From assembly GCF_003611275.1 (NCBI RefSeq), contig NZ_CP020694.1, positions 1,550,001-1,614,000 on the forward strand: a stretch of DNA of 64,000 nt, read 5' to 3'. Within the stretch, counting starts at the first letter, position 1. Each line of letters begins with the position of its first letter. The position numbers and the translations under genes were made by a program. Of this stretch, positions 24,790-34,705 are shown piece by piece. The notes under the pieces were generated by a model. It saw nothing but the letters and a program-made list of their open reading frames with translations, ran no database searches and was not told where the DNA came from. This stretch comes from Sulfitobacter sp. D7. GTDB lineage: Bacteria > Pseudomonadota > Alphaproteobacteria > Rhodobacterales > Rhodobacteraceae.

Positions 24790-27539
24790 TGGTGTCGCTC
24801 AACCAGTTGGTAGCGGTTTGTCTGATGTATGTCGCGGGGCTGTTCATCGTGGCCTTTGCCGCCGAACGCGCGGCCCTGCGCGGGCAGGGCGGCTGGCTGC
24901 TGCGCTCACCGTTGGTCTATACCCTGTCGCTGTCGATCTACTGCACCGCTTGGACCTTTTACGGCGCGGTGGGCTACGCCGCGCGCTCAGGGTTGGAGTA
25001 TGTGACGATCTACCTCGGCCCGTCGCTGGTGATGATCGGCTGGTGGTGGGGCTTGCGACGGCTGGTGCGCATCGGGCGGAGCCACCGGGTGACCTCAATC
25101 GCTGACCTGATTTCGTCGCGCTACGGCAAATCCAACACGCTGGCGATCGTGGTGACGGTCATGGCCGTGATCGGCGTGACGCCCTATATTGCGCTGCAAT
25201 TGCAATCAGTTATCTTGTCTCTGTCGATTTTCGCCGCCCCCGATGTGCCGCTGGCCGAGGCGGGGGGCGATGTCATCAACCGCGGGCAGGCCGCCCTGTG
25301 GGTGGCGGCGGGGCTGACGCTGTTTACGGTGCTTTTCGGCACACGGAACCTGAACGTGAACGAGCGGCACCACGGCGTTGTCATCGCCATCGCGGTGGAG
25401 GCTGTGGTCAAGCTGCTGGCGCTGGTGGCGGTCGGTATCTACGTGATCTGGGGTCTTGCCGGAGGCTTGGGTGAGACCTTGGCGCGGATCGATGCCTCGG
25501 ACATTGGCCAGTGGGAGGTGCAGGGCAGTCGTTGGGCCGCGCTGACGGTCCTTTCGGGGGCCGCGCTTTTGTGCCTGCCGCGCATGTTTCAGGTGATGGT
25601 CGTTGAGAATGACGACGAGCGCCAGTTGCAGATCGCCAGTTGGGCCTTCCCGCTTTATCTGATGCTGATGAGCCTTTTCGTCGTGCCAATCGCGGTTGTG
25701 GGGCTGGACTTGATGCCTGAAGGCGCGAACCCCGATCTGTTTGTCCTCAGTCTGCCGCTTAGCCAAGGGCAGAACGGGCTGGCGATGCTGTCCTTCTTGG
25801 GCGGTTTTTCCTCGGCCACGTCGATGGTGATCGTCGCCACGCTGGCGCTGTCGACGATGGTCAGCAACCACATCGTCATGCCAATCTGGCTGGCGCTGCG
25901 GCGCGATGGGGCCACGCAGTCGGGAGATGTACGCAATATCGTGATCCTCGCGCGGCGGCTGTCGATCTTTTGCGTGGTAGGCTTGGGCTATCTTTACTAC
26001 CGCGCCTCGGGCGGCAGCGGGGCGCTGGCGGCAATTGGCACGATCTCTTTCGGCGGGGTGGCGCAGTTTTTGCCAGCGATGCTGGGCGGCGTGCTCTGGC
26101 GCGGTGCCACGCGGGCAGGCGCGCTTTGTGGGCTGGGCACGGGTTTTGTGCTCTGGGTTTTCACCATGCTGCTGCCCAGTTTCGGCGCGGATGTGGCATT
26201 GTCGAGCGCGACCTTGGAGAGCGGGCTTTGGGGGCTGGCATGGCTGCGCCCCGAGGCGCTGTTCGGCATCGCCGGGATCGATCCGACCGTGCATGCGGTG
26301 GTCTGGAGCCTTGCGCTGAACACGCTGGTTTTTGTGGTCGTCTCACTTTTCAGTTTCCCCGCGCCGCTGGAGCGGCTTCAGGGCGCGCAATTCGTCAATG
26401 TCTTTGACCACTCCGGCCCGGCGCGGGGGTGGACGGCATCGGTCGCGGGCAGCGAAGACCTGATGATCATGGCGCAGCGGATCTTGGGCGCGCGGGAGGC
26501 GCAGGCGTTTTTCACCCGTGAGGCCGAGCGGCAGGGGCAGGGGCAACGCTTGCCGGAACCCACACCGCGATTCGTGCAGGCGTTGGAGCGGGAGTTGGCG
26601 GCCTCTGTCGGGGCGGCGACGGCCCATGCGATGGTGGCGCAGATCGTCGGCGGGGCGTCTGTTTCGGTGCAAGACCTGCTCGCCGTGGCCGACGAATCCG
26701 CGCAGATGTTGGAGTATTCCAGCCAGCTTGAAACCAAATCGCGCGAGTTGACCGAAACGGCGGCGCAGCTGCGCGCGGCGAATGAAAAGCTCACTCAATT
26801 GTCGCTGCAAAAGGACAGTTTTCTGAGCCAGATCAGCCATGAACTGCGCACGCCGATGACGTCGATCCGATCGTTTTCGGAAATCCTACGCGACGCGCCG
26901 GGTCTCACGGACGCGGATAAGAATCGCTACGCCACGATCATCCACAGCGAGACGATCCGCCTGACCCGGCTCTTGGACGATCTGCTGGACCTGTCTGTGC
27001 TGGAGAACGGGCAGGTGACGCTGAACCAGCGGGAGGGCAAGCTGCGCGATCTGCTTGATCTGGCGGTGACCACTGCGCAGGCCGGGGCCACGCGACCGCT
27101 TAAGGTGCTGCGCGATCCGCAGGCTGAGGATATCACCCTGACCAGCGACCTCGACCGGCTGGTGCAGGTGTTCATCAACCTTGTTACCAATGCGCGCAAA
27201 TACTGCGCTGCAGATCAGCCGCAACTGGTGATCTCGGCACAGGTCACGGCGCAGGGGCTGGTGATCGATTTCGTCGACAACGGCCACGGGATCGACGCGG
27301 GCTCAGAGGCGCTGATTTTCGAGAAATTTTCGCGCATCACCGGAGAGGGCGATGGCGCGGGGCTCGGCCTTGCCATCTGTCGCGAGATCATGTGCCGCTT
27401 GGGCGGCGAGATCAGCTTTTTGGGGAATGTGCCCGGCACGGCGTTCCGGGTGCAATTGCCGCAGAGCGTCCTGACACCGCCTGCAAAGGACACCGGCCCA
27501 GTAGTCGGCCCCGTGGTCGGGGCCGATACGCGGTCTTAG
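24789..27539 (+). CDS. Sodium/solute-symporter-fused sensor histidine kinase
   Basis: This 916-residue protein has an N-terminal Na+/solute symporter (SSF/PutP-like) domain with about 13 helices (residues 1-560), a cytoplasmic coiled segment (residues 640-675), and a histidine kinase. The HisKA motif is SQISHELRTPMTSIRSF near residue 680. The ATPase shows NLVTNARKYC, DNGHGIDAG and GAGLGLAICREIM. The architecture resembles CbrA, in which the transporter half senses or moves a nutrient such as histidine. Unlike CbrA, no PAS domain was evident. Start coupling with the preceding small gene and the nearby response regulator define one signalling operon. The 3' end overlaps the convergent next gene by 4 bp. 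Confidence 0.88.
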   Translation: MVSLNQLVAVCLMYVAGLFIVAFAAERAALRGQGGWLLRSPLVYTLSLSIYCTAWTFYGAVGYAARSGLEYVTIYLGPSLVMIGWWWGLRRLVRIGRSHRVTSIADLISSRYGKSNTLAIVVTVMAVIGVTPYIALQLQSVILSLSIFAAPDVPLAEAGGDVINRGQAALWVAAGLTLFTVLFGTRNLNVNERHHGVVIAIAVEAVVKLLALVAVGIYVIWGLAGGLGETLARIDASDIGQWEVQGSRWAALTVLSGAALLCLPRMFQVMVVENDDERQLQIASWAFPLYLMLMSLFVVPIAVVGLDLMPEGANPDLFVLSLPLSQGQNGLAMLSFLGGFSSATSMVIVATLALSTMVSNHIVMPIWLALRRDGATQSGDVRNIVILARRLSIFCVVGLGYLYYRASGGSGALAAIGTISFGGVAQFLPAMLGGVLWRGATRAGALCGLGTGFVLWVFTMLLPSFGADVALSSATLESGLWGLAWLRPEALFGIAGIDPTVHAVVWSLALNTLVFVVVSLFSFPAPLERLQGAQFVNVFDHSGPARGWTASVAGSEDLMIMAQRILGAREAQAFFTREAERQGQGQRLPEPTPRFVQALERELAASVGAATAHAMVAQIVGGASVSVQDLLAVADESAQMLEYSSQLETKSRELTETAAQLRAANEKLTQLSLQKDSFLSQISHELRTPMTSIRSFSEILRDAPGLTDADKNRYATIIHSETIRLTRLLDDLLDLSVLENGQVTLNQREGKLRDLLDLAVTTAQAGATRPLKVLRDPQAEDITLTSDLDRLVQVFINLVTNARKYCAADQPQLVISAQVTAQGLVIDFVDNGHGIDAGSEALIFEKFSRITGEGDGAGLGLAICREIMCRLGGEISFLGNVPGTAFRVQLPQSVLTPPAKDTGPVVGPVVGADTRS

Positions 27540-27958
27540 CTGTAGCTCTGGCCCAGCATCGGGCGCATGTTTTCAAGGTCATAGCCCCCCTGACGCGCCG
27601 CTTCGATGATCGCGTCGCTGTCCATCTCACCGGCTTGACCCAAGGCCCAAGCGATGGTCGAACGGGTGCCGGAGGCGCAATAGGCCAGCACGGTGTCATC
27701 CGTCTCGACCCCAAGGGCGCGGTTGTTGGCAATGACATCGGGGGTCATGGTCTGATGGGTCAGCGGTTGCTCGGCAAAGGCGATGCCCGCCGCTTCGGCC
27801 GCGTCGCGCATGGCGGCGGCTTGATGGCTGGGCGGCACTTCCGCATCGGGGCGGTTGCACAGAATGCGGGTGATGCCATGAGCGCGCAGGCTTTCCATGT
27901 CACCGGGCTCGATCTGCGGGGCGACGAAATAGCGGGGGGTGATTTGGCGAATATCCAT
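27536..27958 (-). CDS. TIGR01244/DUF442 (Blh-type) phosphatase-like protein
   Basis: The 140-residue product matches the family of beta-lactamase-hydrolase-like domains with a protein-tyrosine-phosphatase fold. The N-terminal part is ITPRYFVAPQIEPGDMESLR, followed by ILCNRPDAEVPPSHQAAAMR. The active-site loop is AYCASGTRSTIAWAL near residue 93 and gives the CxxGxRS pattern. In sulfide-oxidising bacteria related domains are fused to persulfide dioxygenases, but this one stands alone and its substrate is unknown. It converges on the sensor kinase gene with a 4-bp overlap. Confidence 0.8.
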   Translation of the reverse strand: MDIRQITPRYFVAPQIEPGDMESLRAHGITRILCNRPDAEVPPSHQAAAMRDAAEAAGIAFAEQPLTHQTMTPDVIANNRALGVETDDTVLAYCASGTRSTIAWALGQAGEMDSDAIIEAARQGGYDLENMRPMLGQSYS

Positions 27959-28026
27959 GCGTCGATTTAAGCAGATGCAGCGGCCCTGTCCAGAGACGGC
28001 TAAGACCCGCCGCGACCGCCCGCCGA

Positions 28027-28266
28027 TCAGCCCAGAGAGATGCCCAAAATCACCATCATCAGGCCGATGACGGATAGAAACAGCGCGCCCATGTTCAACG
28101 GCACCACTTTGCGCAATACAACGCGCATCGCCTCATCGTCCAGCTGCGCGCGTTTGGCACGGCTCACTTTGACGATGCACCAGCCAAGACCGAGCAATCC
28201 CAGAAGGGACAGACCCGCGCCGCCCCAGACCATGAGATCGAAAATAGATGTGTTTGCGCTTTCCAT
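28027..28266 (-). CDS. Small two-helix membrane protein
   Basis: The 79-residue product has two hydrophobic helices (LMVWGGAGLSLLGLLGLGWC, about residues 10-29, and LNMGALFLSVIGLMMVILGI near the C-terminus) joined by a charged loop (VSRAKRAQLDDEAMRVVLRK). No function was recognised. ATG 28266 was chosen because the upstream extension to 28302 is not hydrophobic and runs into the divergent gapR promoter region. Confidence 0.6.
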   Translation of the reverse strand: MESANTSIFDLMVWGGAGLSLLGLLGLGWCIVKVSRAKRAQLDDEAMRVVLRKVVPLNMGALFLSVIGLMMVILGISLG

Positions 28267-28374
28267 GGCGGCAGAGCTACGCCAAACCGCCAAGGGGGGC
28301 AAGTCCCGCTTGCGGGCTGGGCATCCAGCCTGTAGTCACACCCGCCAGAGCCAGCCAATCCGTGAGGACTTTCC

Positions 28375-28659
28375 ATGAGCGATACCAGCACCAACCCCGA
28401 TGTCGTCGAATCCCAAGGCGATGCGACCTACCGGGTCACCGCCAATGAGCTGCGCCAGTTCGTCGAGCGGATCGAGCGTTTGGACGCCGAAAAGAAAGAC
28501 CTCGCCGAGCAGCAAAAAGAGGTGATGTCCGAAGCGAAATCGCGCGGCTACGACACCAAAGTGCTGCGCAAGGTGATCGCCCTGCGCAAGCGTGACAAGG
28601 ACGACATCGCCGAAGAAGAAGCGGTGATGGAGATGTATAAAGAAGCCTTGGGCATGTGA
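28375..28659 (+). CDS. gapR: GapR-like nucleoid-associated protein (DUF2312)
   Basis: The 94-residue product belongs to DUF2312, which includes Caulobacter GapR. GapR clamps overtwisted DNA ahead of replication and transcription and supports topoisomerases. Typical features are VTANELRQFVERIERLDAEK, the coiled-coil KKDLAEQQKEVMSEAKSRGY and the closing stretch KVLRKVIALRKRDKDD. The length is close to Caulobacter GapR. GAGGA lies upstream of the ATG. The gene stands alone between two membrane-protein genes. Confidence 0.92.
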   Translation: MSDTSTNPDVVESQGDATYRVTANELRQFVERIERLDAEKKDLAEQQKEVMSEAKSRGYDTKVLRKVIALRKRDKDDIAEEEAVMEMYKEALGM

Positions 28660-28785
28660 GCGCCCGGCCGCAGCGGAACTGAATTTTCCGCGCGGCCTTG
28701 AATGCCTGTCACCCGTGCCCATTTGCATCGGGCGTCTGCGCGGTCTCCGCGACGCCCGATGGTCTGAGACCGGTGAGTTTTTCTC

Positions 28786-29706
28786 GTGAACATTCTGTTT
28801 GTCCTTAGCGGTTTGCTGGGGCTCGTGCTCGGTGGTGAGTATCTGGTGCGCGGTGCGGTGGCGCTGGCGCAGCGGGTTGGGCTATCGCCACTGGTGATCG
28901 GTCTGACGGTCGTGGGGTTTGGCACTTCGGCGCCTGAATTGGTGACTTCTGTTCAGGCGGCTTTGCTGGGGGCACCGGACATCGCGCTTGGCAATGTCGT
29001 CGGGTCGAACATCGCGAATATTCTGCTGATTCTCGGCCTTGCCGCACTAATCGCGCCGATTGGCATCGCGCGGCGCAGCTTTGCGCGCGACGGGACAGTG
29101 ATGCTGGCGGCAAGCTTGCTTTGTCTGGGCCTCGTGATGCTGGGCCGCATCGACCGGCTGGCGGGGATTTTGGCCCTCGTGGGGTTGGCGACCTACCTGA
29201 TTTATACCTTTCGCAGTGATCGAAACAGCCAGCAGGCGGCGGAGCCTTTGCCGGATCAAGCACGGATCGGGCTGGCGTTATTGTGGTTGTTGGGTGGGCT
29301 GGTTCTAACCATCGTCTCGGCTCGGTTTTTGGTCACGGGATCGGTCGCCTTGGCGCAGGCCGTGGGGCTCTCTGAGGCGGTGATCGGGTTGACCATCGTG
29401 GCAGTGGGGACTTCGATGCCGGAATTGGTCACATCGGTCATCGCCGCCCGGCGCGGGCAGAGCGATGTGGCTTTGGGCAACGTGGTCGGCTCCAATATCT
29501 TTAACATCCTTGGTGTGCTGGGGGTCACGGCGGTGATCCAGCCGGTCAATGTGGCCGCTCAGATCGCCACACTCGACATCTGGGTGATGCTGGGGGCCAG
29601 CGTGGCGCTGATCGCCTGCGCGGCCTTTGGCGGGCGCGTGACGCGCGGTCAGGGGGCGGCCTTTGCATTGGCCTATGCGGGCTATATTGCGGTGCTCTTG
29701 GTCTGA
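28786..29706 (+). CDS. Calcium/sodium antiporter (CaCA family)
   Basis: The 306-residue membrane protein has two homologous halves, each with the alpha-repeat motif: [19 protein letters not shown] near residue 42 and [17 protein letters not shown] near residue 205. Each is followed by [14 protein letters not shown]. These carry the ion-binding acidic and polar residues of K+-independent Ca2+/Na+ exchangers such as YrbG. About ten hydrophobic helices are visible. The start is GTG; no ATG lies near. The operon context is single-gene. Confidence 0.92.
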   Translation: MNILFVLSGLLGLVLGGEYLVRGAVALAQRVGLSPLVIGLTVVGFGTSAPELVTSVQAALLGAPDIALGNVVGSNIANILLILGLAALIAPIGIARRSFARDGTVMLAASLLCLGLVMLGRIDRLAGILALVGLATYLIYTFRSDRNSQQAAEPLPDQARIGLALLWLLGGLVLTIVSARFLVTGSVALAQAVGLSEAVIGLTIVAVGTSMPELVTSVIAARRGQSDVALGNVVGSNIFNILGVLGVTAVIQPVNVAAQIATLDIWVMLGASVALIACAAFGGRVTRGQGAAFALAYAGYIAVLLV

Positions 29707-29860
29707 GGTCTGGGCGGGTTCCGCCGTAGGGGCGGGGGCGTTTTCTGCGGATGTGGTGCGATGGACCGCGGACCCCCTTGCGCAGGCGGTTCAACCCCCA
29801 TAGAAGGGCACAAATTTTCGCCCGCGCCCCCGCCGCGCGGCCTTACCCTATGGAGCACAC

Positions 29861-31192
29861 ATGCAGGTCAACGAGACGCTGAACGAAGGTCTGAAACGCG
29901 GTTACAACATCACCGTGACCGCCGCCGAACTCGAAGCCAAGGTCAACGAAAAGCTGGCCGAAGCGCAGCCCGAAGTCGAGATGAAGGGCTTCCGCAAGGG
30001 CAAGGTTCCCATGGCGCTGTTGAAAAAGCAGTTCGGCCAGCGGATCATGGGCGAAGCGATGCAGGAAAGCATCGATGGCGCCATGGCAGAGCATTTTGAG
30101 ACGTCCGGCGACCGCCCCGCAATGCAGCCCGAGGTCAAAATGACCAATGAGGACTGGAAAGAAGGCGACGACGTCGAAGTCTCCATGGCTTACGAAAAGC
30201 TGCCCGAAATTCCCGAGGTTGATCTGAGCAAGATCGAACTGGAAAAGATGGTGGTCAAGGCCGATGACGCCGCCGTCGAAGAAGCCCTGGCAAGCCTTGC
30301 CGAAACCGCACAAGACTTCAAAGCCCGCAAAGAGGGCGCCAAGGCGGAAGATGGCGATCAGGTTGTGATCGACTTCAAAGGCTCCGTCGACGGTGAAGAA
30401 TTCGAAGGTGGCGCTGCCGAAGATTACCCGCTGGTTCTGGGCTCCAACTCCTTCATCCCCGGCTTTGAAGAGCAGCTGGTCGGCGTTAAGGCGGGCGAAG
30501 AAAAGTCCGTCGTCGTGAACTTCCCCGAAGAGTATCAGGCCGAGCATCTGGCCGGTAAGGAAGCGACCTTCGCTTGCACCGTCAAAGAAGTGAAAGAGCC
30601 CGTCGCTGCTGAAGTGAACGACGAGATGGCAAAGAAATTCGGTGCCGAGGATCTCGACGCGCTGAAAGGTCAGATCGCCGAGCGTCTGGAAGCGGAATAC
30701 GCCGGTGCCTCGCGCGCCGTGATGAAGCGTAACCTGTTGGACGCGCTGGACAAAGAAGTCAGCTTTGACCTGCCGCCCTCGCTGGTTGACGCCGAAGCCA
30801 AGCAGATCGCACATCAGCTGTGGCACGAGGAAAACCCTGACGTAGAAGGCCACGATCACCCCGAGATCGAGCCCTCAGACGAGCACAAGACACTGGCCGA
30901 GCGCCGTGTGCGTCTTGGCCTGCTGCTGGCCGAACTGGGCCAGAAGGCCGACGTTCAGGTGACCGACGCCGAGATGACCCAAGCGATCATGAACCAGGCG
31001 CGTCAGTACCCGGGTCAAGAGCGCCAGTTCTTTGAATTCGTTCAGCAAAACCAACAGATGCAGCAGCAGATGCGCGCGCCGATCTTTGAGGACAAGGTTG
31101 TCGATCACGTGGTCGAACAGGCCAAAGTGACCGAGAAAGAAATCTCGAAAGAAGAGCTGCAGAAGGCTGTTGAGGAACTGGAAGACGAATAA
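29861..31192 (+). CDS. tig: Trigger factor
   Basis: The 443-residue ribosome-bound chaperone has the N-terminal ribosome-binding loop [19 protein letters not shown] near residue 45, a FKBP-type peptidyl-prolyl isomerase domain (about residues 160-245, with [20 protein letters not shown] and [20 protein letters not shown]), and a helical, acidic C-terminal domain ending in EELEDE. It shields nascent chains at the tunnel exit. An intrinsic terminator lies 27 bp after the stop. clpP/clpX, often adjacent to tig in other bacteria, are about 20 kb away here. Confidence 0.96.
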   Translation: MQVNETLNEGLKRGYNITVTAAELEAKVNEKLAEAQPEVEMKGFRKGKVPMALLKKQFGQRIMGEAMQESIDGAMAEHFETSGDRPAMQPEVKMTNEDWKEGDDVEVSMAYEKLPEIPEVDLSKIELEKMVVKADDAAVEEALASLAETAQDFKARKEGAKAEDGDQVVIDFKGSVDGEEFEGGAAEDYPLVLGSNSFIPGFEEQLVGVKAGEEKSVVVNFPEEYQAEHLAGKEATFACTVKEVKEPVAAEVNDEMAKKFGAEDLDALKGQIAERLEAEYAGASRAVMKRNLLDALDKEVSFDLPPSLVDAEAKQIAHQLWHEENPDVEGHDHPEIEPSDEHKTLAERRVRLGLLLAELGQKADVQVTDAEMTQAIMNQARQYPGQERQFFEFVQQNQQMQQQMRAPIFEDKVVDHVVEQAKVTEKEISKEELQKAVEELEDE

Positions 31193-31219
31193 GTCTTACC
31201 GGATCGGATTACGGGGCAG

Positions 31220-31247
31220 GGGCGACGGGCAACCGTCGCCCTTGTTT
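31220..31247 (+). terminator. Intrinsic terminator after tig
   Basis: GGGCGACGG (31220-31228), loop GCAA, CCGTCGCCC (31233-31241), then TTGTTT. Confidence 0.85.
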
Positions 31248-31666
31248 CGTTTGGGGGGTGTTGTTGTTGAAATGGGCCGTCCGGCGGGATGGCGGGCATC
31301 ACCCTCAGTTGCAGAGGGCGGTTTCGCTATGTCCAAACTTGGCAGTGGTGAGAGTCGGTTTGCTGGCCTTCTTGCCGCCTCCAATGACTGAGCCAGAAGG
31401 TTTACCGAACCTTGGCAGGAACATCAGCCACGGATCACAGATGTCCCGCCCCGGTGGTACACCGGGCATCGCTTTCCCTCCGGAGGGCGATTTTGCAACG
31501 TCAGATGGTTGGCGCGTTAGCGGTTTCGGCATATTACCGGGGAACCCAAGCGTAGCAACGCCCCCCGGGGAGGGTGATGCCCTCTGTGGCAACGTCGAAA
31601 CTTGAGTGGCGGCGGAGAGAGGCGGCCCGCTGTGGGCCACCCCCGACAGGCAAGGCTTCGTACAGC
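31248..31666. repeat. Gene-free region with symmetric repeats, possible dispersed repeat element
   Basis: No gene was recognised here. GGGCATCACCCTC (31294-31306) is repeated inverted as GAGGGTGATGCCC (31570-31582), 263 bp away. Each end also forms a local GAGGG/CCCTC hairpin (31302-31318 and 31570-31584). GCCCTCTG..GCAAC and GTTTCG words recur near both ends in permuted order. Open frames of about 110 codons exist on both strands but have no ribosome-binding site or recognised motif. The region may be a dispersed non-coding repeat or a decayed element. Confidence 0.45.
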
Positions 31667-33625
31667 TTACAACGTGATCCGGAACTGGGCGAAGCCGTTT
31701 TCCGTATCGCTGACCTGCTCCATCGCCACGCCGGTCACCTCATCCACGTAATCCGCGGCCTTCGGTCCGGTTTCGAACATCACGCTGGTGCCCTCCATCG
31801 GGGCAAAGCGCCAGTTGCCATCGGCGCGGGGGCTGATGGTGCCTTTTTCGACGATATAGCGCACAATCACATCGCGGTTGGTGTCGGGCCCTTCAAAGAC
31901 GATGGTATCGCCCTTCGCGCCGGGGAATGCGCCGCCACCGCTGGCGCGGTAGTTGTTGGTGGCGATGATGAATTCGGCATTGGGATCAAGCGGTTGCCCT
32001 TCGAACTCAAGGTTCACGATCCGGTTCGCCTCAGAGTTCGCCACGGTTCCCTTGGGGCCGAATTTGGACGGCTGGCTGAGGTCGATCTGATAGCTTACGC
32101 CGTCGATCACATCGAAGTTGTAGCTGGGGAACTCTGGGTTCAGCAGCGGCTGGTTGGCCTCGCCGGGGGTGATCTGGTTGAACATGCCCGCTGACCGCTC
32201 AAGCCAATCCTTCACCTGCGCACCGGTGACGCGCACGGCGCGGGCGGTGTTGGGATAGAGGTAGAGGTCAGCCACATTCTTGATCGCCACATCACCCTTG
32301 GGGACATCGGTGTAATACTCTGGCCCGCCCCGGCCACCGGCCTTGAAGGGGGCGGCGGCAGACAGGATCGGCAGCCCCTCATGCTCGGTCCCTTTCAGCA
32401 TCTGTGCGATGTACCAGCGCTGCGCGTTTGAGACGACCTGCACCGACGGATCATCGGCCACCAGCGCGAAATAGCTGTGTAGATTGGCGTCGGTCTTGCC
32501 CACGGCGCGGCGGACATAGGCGAGCGTTTCGTCATGGTCTTGCTGAACCGAGGCCAGAACCTCTGCGTCGCTTTCCACCAGCGGCATGACCGAGCGGTCT
32601 TCGTTGCGCTGCGAAATGGCCCGCGCCTCGGCGCTGTGGCTGGCGATGCGCCAACCGCCCGCGTCGCGTTCCAACATCAGGTCGATAAGGCCCAGATGGC
32701 TGCCCCAGAAGCCGCCCATGGTGGCGGGCTTGCCGTGGATCGTGCCGGCGCTCACATCCACGCCGGGATAGTCCGCATAGCTGCCCGAGGGGAAGACGAG
32801 GTGGCTGTGCCCGGTCATGATGGCGTCGATCCCGTCAACGGCGGCGAGGGGGACGGAAGCGTTCTCCATCATGTCTTCTTCTTTGGCGGCCCCAATGCCC
32901 GAATGCGACAGCGCGATGATGATATCGGCGCCAGCCTCTTTCATCTGCGGCACCCAAGCGCGGGCGGTCTCGAGGATGTCGCGCGCCTGCACTTTGCCTT
33001 CGAGATGGCGGCGGTCCCATGCCATGATCTGCGGCGGGACAAAGCCGATGATGCCGATCTTGATTGGATGGGCCTCGCCCGCGCCATCGGTCAACATTCG
33101 GTCCAGTAAGACATAGGGTTTGACCAGCGTGTCATCGTCACTGGGCTTGGCCCCGACCTTTTTGACGACATTGGCGCTGACCACCGGGAAGTCGGCCCCG
33201 GCGAGGGATTTCATCAAGAAATCAAGCCCGTAGTTGAATTCATGATTGCCCAAGGTCGAGGCGTCAAAGCCAAGCGTATTCATCGCTTGGATCACCGGAT
33301 GCATGTCGCCTTCTTTCATGCCGCGCTCATAGGCGATGTAGTCGCCCATCGGGTTGCCCTGCAGGAAGTCGCCGTTGTCGAGCATCAGCGTATTGGTCGC
33401 CTCGGCGCGGATCGACTTGACGATGCTGGCGGTGCGGGAAAGCCCGACGGTGTCGACCTCTTTGTCGGCGTAATAGTCATAGGGAAAGACATGCACATGC
33501 AGATCCGTCGTCTCCATCAGTCGCAGGTGCGCTTGATTGGCGGCAGCGCGGAGAGAGAAGGGGTGAAGGGCCAGCAGTCCGGCAGAGCCGGCGAGAAAGT
33601 GACGGCGGTTGAGGCGGAGGGTCAT
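31667..33625 (-). CDS. cpdB: 2',3'-cyclic-nucleotide 2'-phosphodiesterase/3'-nucleotidase
   Basis: The 652-residue periplasmic enzyme has a Tat-type signal (LNRRHFLAGSAGLLALHPFS) and a metallophosphoesterase domain. Metal-site motifs are METTDLHVHVFPYDYY, LDNGDFLQGNPMGDY, STLGNHEFNYGLDF, IIALSHSGIG and IMTGHSHLVFP. The C-terminal 5'-nucleotidase domain (about residues 380-620) contains YNFDVIDGVSYQIDLSQPS and ATNNYRASGGGAFPG. CpdB scavenges phosphate and nucleosides from cyclic and 3'-nucleotides. It stands alone on the minus strand. Confidence 0.93.
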   Translation of the reverse strand: MTLRLNRRHFLAGSAGLLALHPFSLRAAANQAHLRLMETTDLHVHVFPYDYYADKEVDTVGLSRTASIVKSIRAEATNTLMLDNGDFLQGNPMGDYIAYERGMKEGDMHPVIQAMNTLGFDASTLGNHEFNYGLDFLMKSLAGADFPVVSANVVKKVGAKPSDDDTLVKPYVLLDRMLTDGAGEAHPIKIGIIGFVPPQIMAWDRRHLEGKVQARDILETARAWVPQMKEAGADIIIALSHSGIGAAKEEDMMENASVPLAAVDGIDAIMTGHSHLVFPSGSYADYPGVDVSAGTIHGKPATMGGFWGSHLGLIDLMLERDAGGWRIASHSAEARAISQRNEDRSVMPLVESDAEVLASVQQDHDETLAYVRRAVGKTDANLHSYFALVADDPSVQVVSNAQRWYIAQMLKGTEHEGLPILSAAAPFKAGGRGGPEYYTDVPKGDVAIKNVADLYLYPNTARAVRVTGAQVKDWLERSAGMFNQITPGEANQPLLNPEFPSYNFDVIDGVSYQIDLSQPSKFGPKGTVANSEANRIVNLEFEGQPLDPNAEFIIATNNYRASGGGAFPGAKGDTIVFEGPDTNRDVIVRYIVEKGTISPRADGNWRFAPMEGTSVMFETGPKAADYVDEVTGVAMEQVSDTENGFAQFRITL

Positions 33626-33697
33626 GCGGCGTTCCTTCTTAACGTGATTAACACCTACCTGCGGCGAAGCGAGAGGCCGCGCAAGCCTAAAAATTAA

Positions 33698-34183
33698 TCA
33701 CCCGCCCCTCAGGCCGGTTTCCACCAGCATACCGCGTTTCTTGGCTTCGTAATAATAGCCGCGGGCGTACCACTTGATGGCGGTGCCGTGGTCTCCGTCG
33801 GACAAAAGCCAAGCGCCGCGCAGGTATTTCAGGGCGTATTTCAGATTGGTGTCGGCGTCCAAAAGGTCAGACGCGCTGCCTTGGAACCCCATGGAGCGGG
33901 CGGTGGCGGGCAGGATTTGCAGCAGGCCGTAATATGGGCCGTTGCGGGCGCGCGGGTTATGGGTGCTTTCGCGGATGGCCAGACGATGAACCAGAGGGCG
34001 CGGCAGATCGTAGAAGTCGGCCCAGTGGTTGATCTTGCGCCGCAGGTCGGGTGTCTCATTCGGGTGCAGGGGCAGGGCCGGGCGCTGCGGGGGCGTGGGA
34101 GAGACTTCGGGCGCAGCGCTGCACGCGGTGATCGTACTGGCAGCGATGAAAGAGAGAAACATGCGGCGTGTTGTCTGAGGCAT
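33698..34183 (-). CDS. Lytic transglycosylase-like lipoprotein (SLT domain)
   Basis: The 161-residue product has a lipoprotein signal with lipobox TITACSA (cysteine about residue 21) and an SLT-type goose-lysozyme fold. The catalytic glutamate is expected in LAIRESTHNPRARNG near residue 72, followed by YYGLLQILPATARSMGFQGS and NLKYALKYLRGAWLLSDGD. It probably cleaves peptidoglycan at the outer membrane. It is short for the family and has no substrate-binding extension. Confidence 0.85.
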   Translation of the reverse strand: MPQTTRRMFLSFIAASTITACSAAPEVSPTPPQRPALPLHPNETPDLRRKINHWADFYDLPRPLVHRLAIRESTHNPRARNGPYYGLLQILPATARSMGFQGSASDLLDADTNLKYALKYLRGAWLLSDGDHGTAIKWYARGYYYEAKKRGMLVETGLRGG

Positions 34184-34310
34184 GATGCACCGAGGCTTGT
34201 TATATCGGCGCGAAGATCACCGCTGCGGGCCTTTCGGGCAAGCGTGTCGGCAAAACATACGCGGCCCCTTGCCCAGCGGTTGGGGCGCAAAGCGCGGCTT
34301 TCCGCCACGC

Positions 34311-34601
34311 TTAGACGTCAGCGACGATTTCGCCTTTCATTTCACCGGTCATGCGGGTCTGATCTTCGCGCTTCACCGAGCGGCGAACCTCGTCGATCTT
34401 GAGTTCGGCAGCGTCGCGCGTGGCCTTGTCGGGCCATTCGGTGATTGCGGCACTGGTGCGCTCAGAGGTGCGGACCACGGTAACGCGGCTAGCGCCAAAG
34501 CTTTTGAGGGCGGGCAGGCGCTTTTCTTCGATGGCGCGTAGGGCCACGTCGTAATCCGCCCCGTCGGCGATCTCCCAGGTGGTGATGGTGATGTAACGCA
34601 T
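34311..34601 (-). CDS. Hypothetical small cytoplasmic protein
   Basis: The 96-residue product has no signal peptide or membrane helix. Alternating beta/alpha patterns (RYITITTWEIADGADYDVA; LKSFGASRVTVVRTSERTSA; AITEWPDKATRDAAEL) would suit a dimeric alpha-beta barrel, but this is only a pattern-level guess. AGGATGACAC precedes the ATG. It lies between the transglycosylase gene and the rplI operon terminator. No function is assigned. Confidence 0.6.
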   Translation of the reverse strand: MRYITITTWEIADGADYDVALRAIEEKRLPALKSFGASRVTVVRTSERTSAAITEWPDKATRDAAELKIDEVRRSVKREDQTRMTGEMKGEIVADV

Positions 34602-34705
34602 GTGTCATCCTCCATGCTGAATGGAGGTAGCATAGCACAGAATGGACTGTTTTTACAGGATTTCGCGCGAGAGGTGCAGGCGGGCCTTGCGACAGGCTAG
34701 CGCAT

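Noticed and set aside
31305..31640. Minus-strand frame of 111 codons in the gap after tig (and a plus-strand one at 31258-31605)
   Set aside because: Both frames lack a ribosome-binding site and any motif, and both cross the repeat arms. The region is better described by its repeats.
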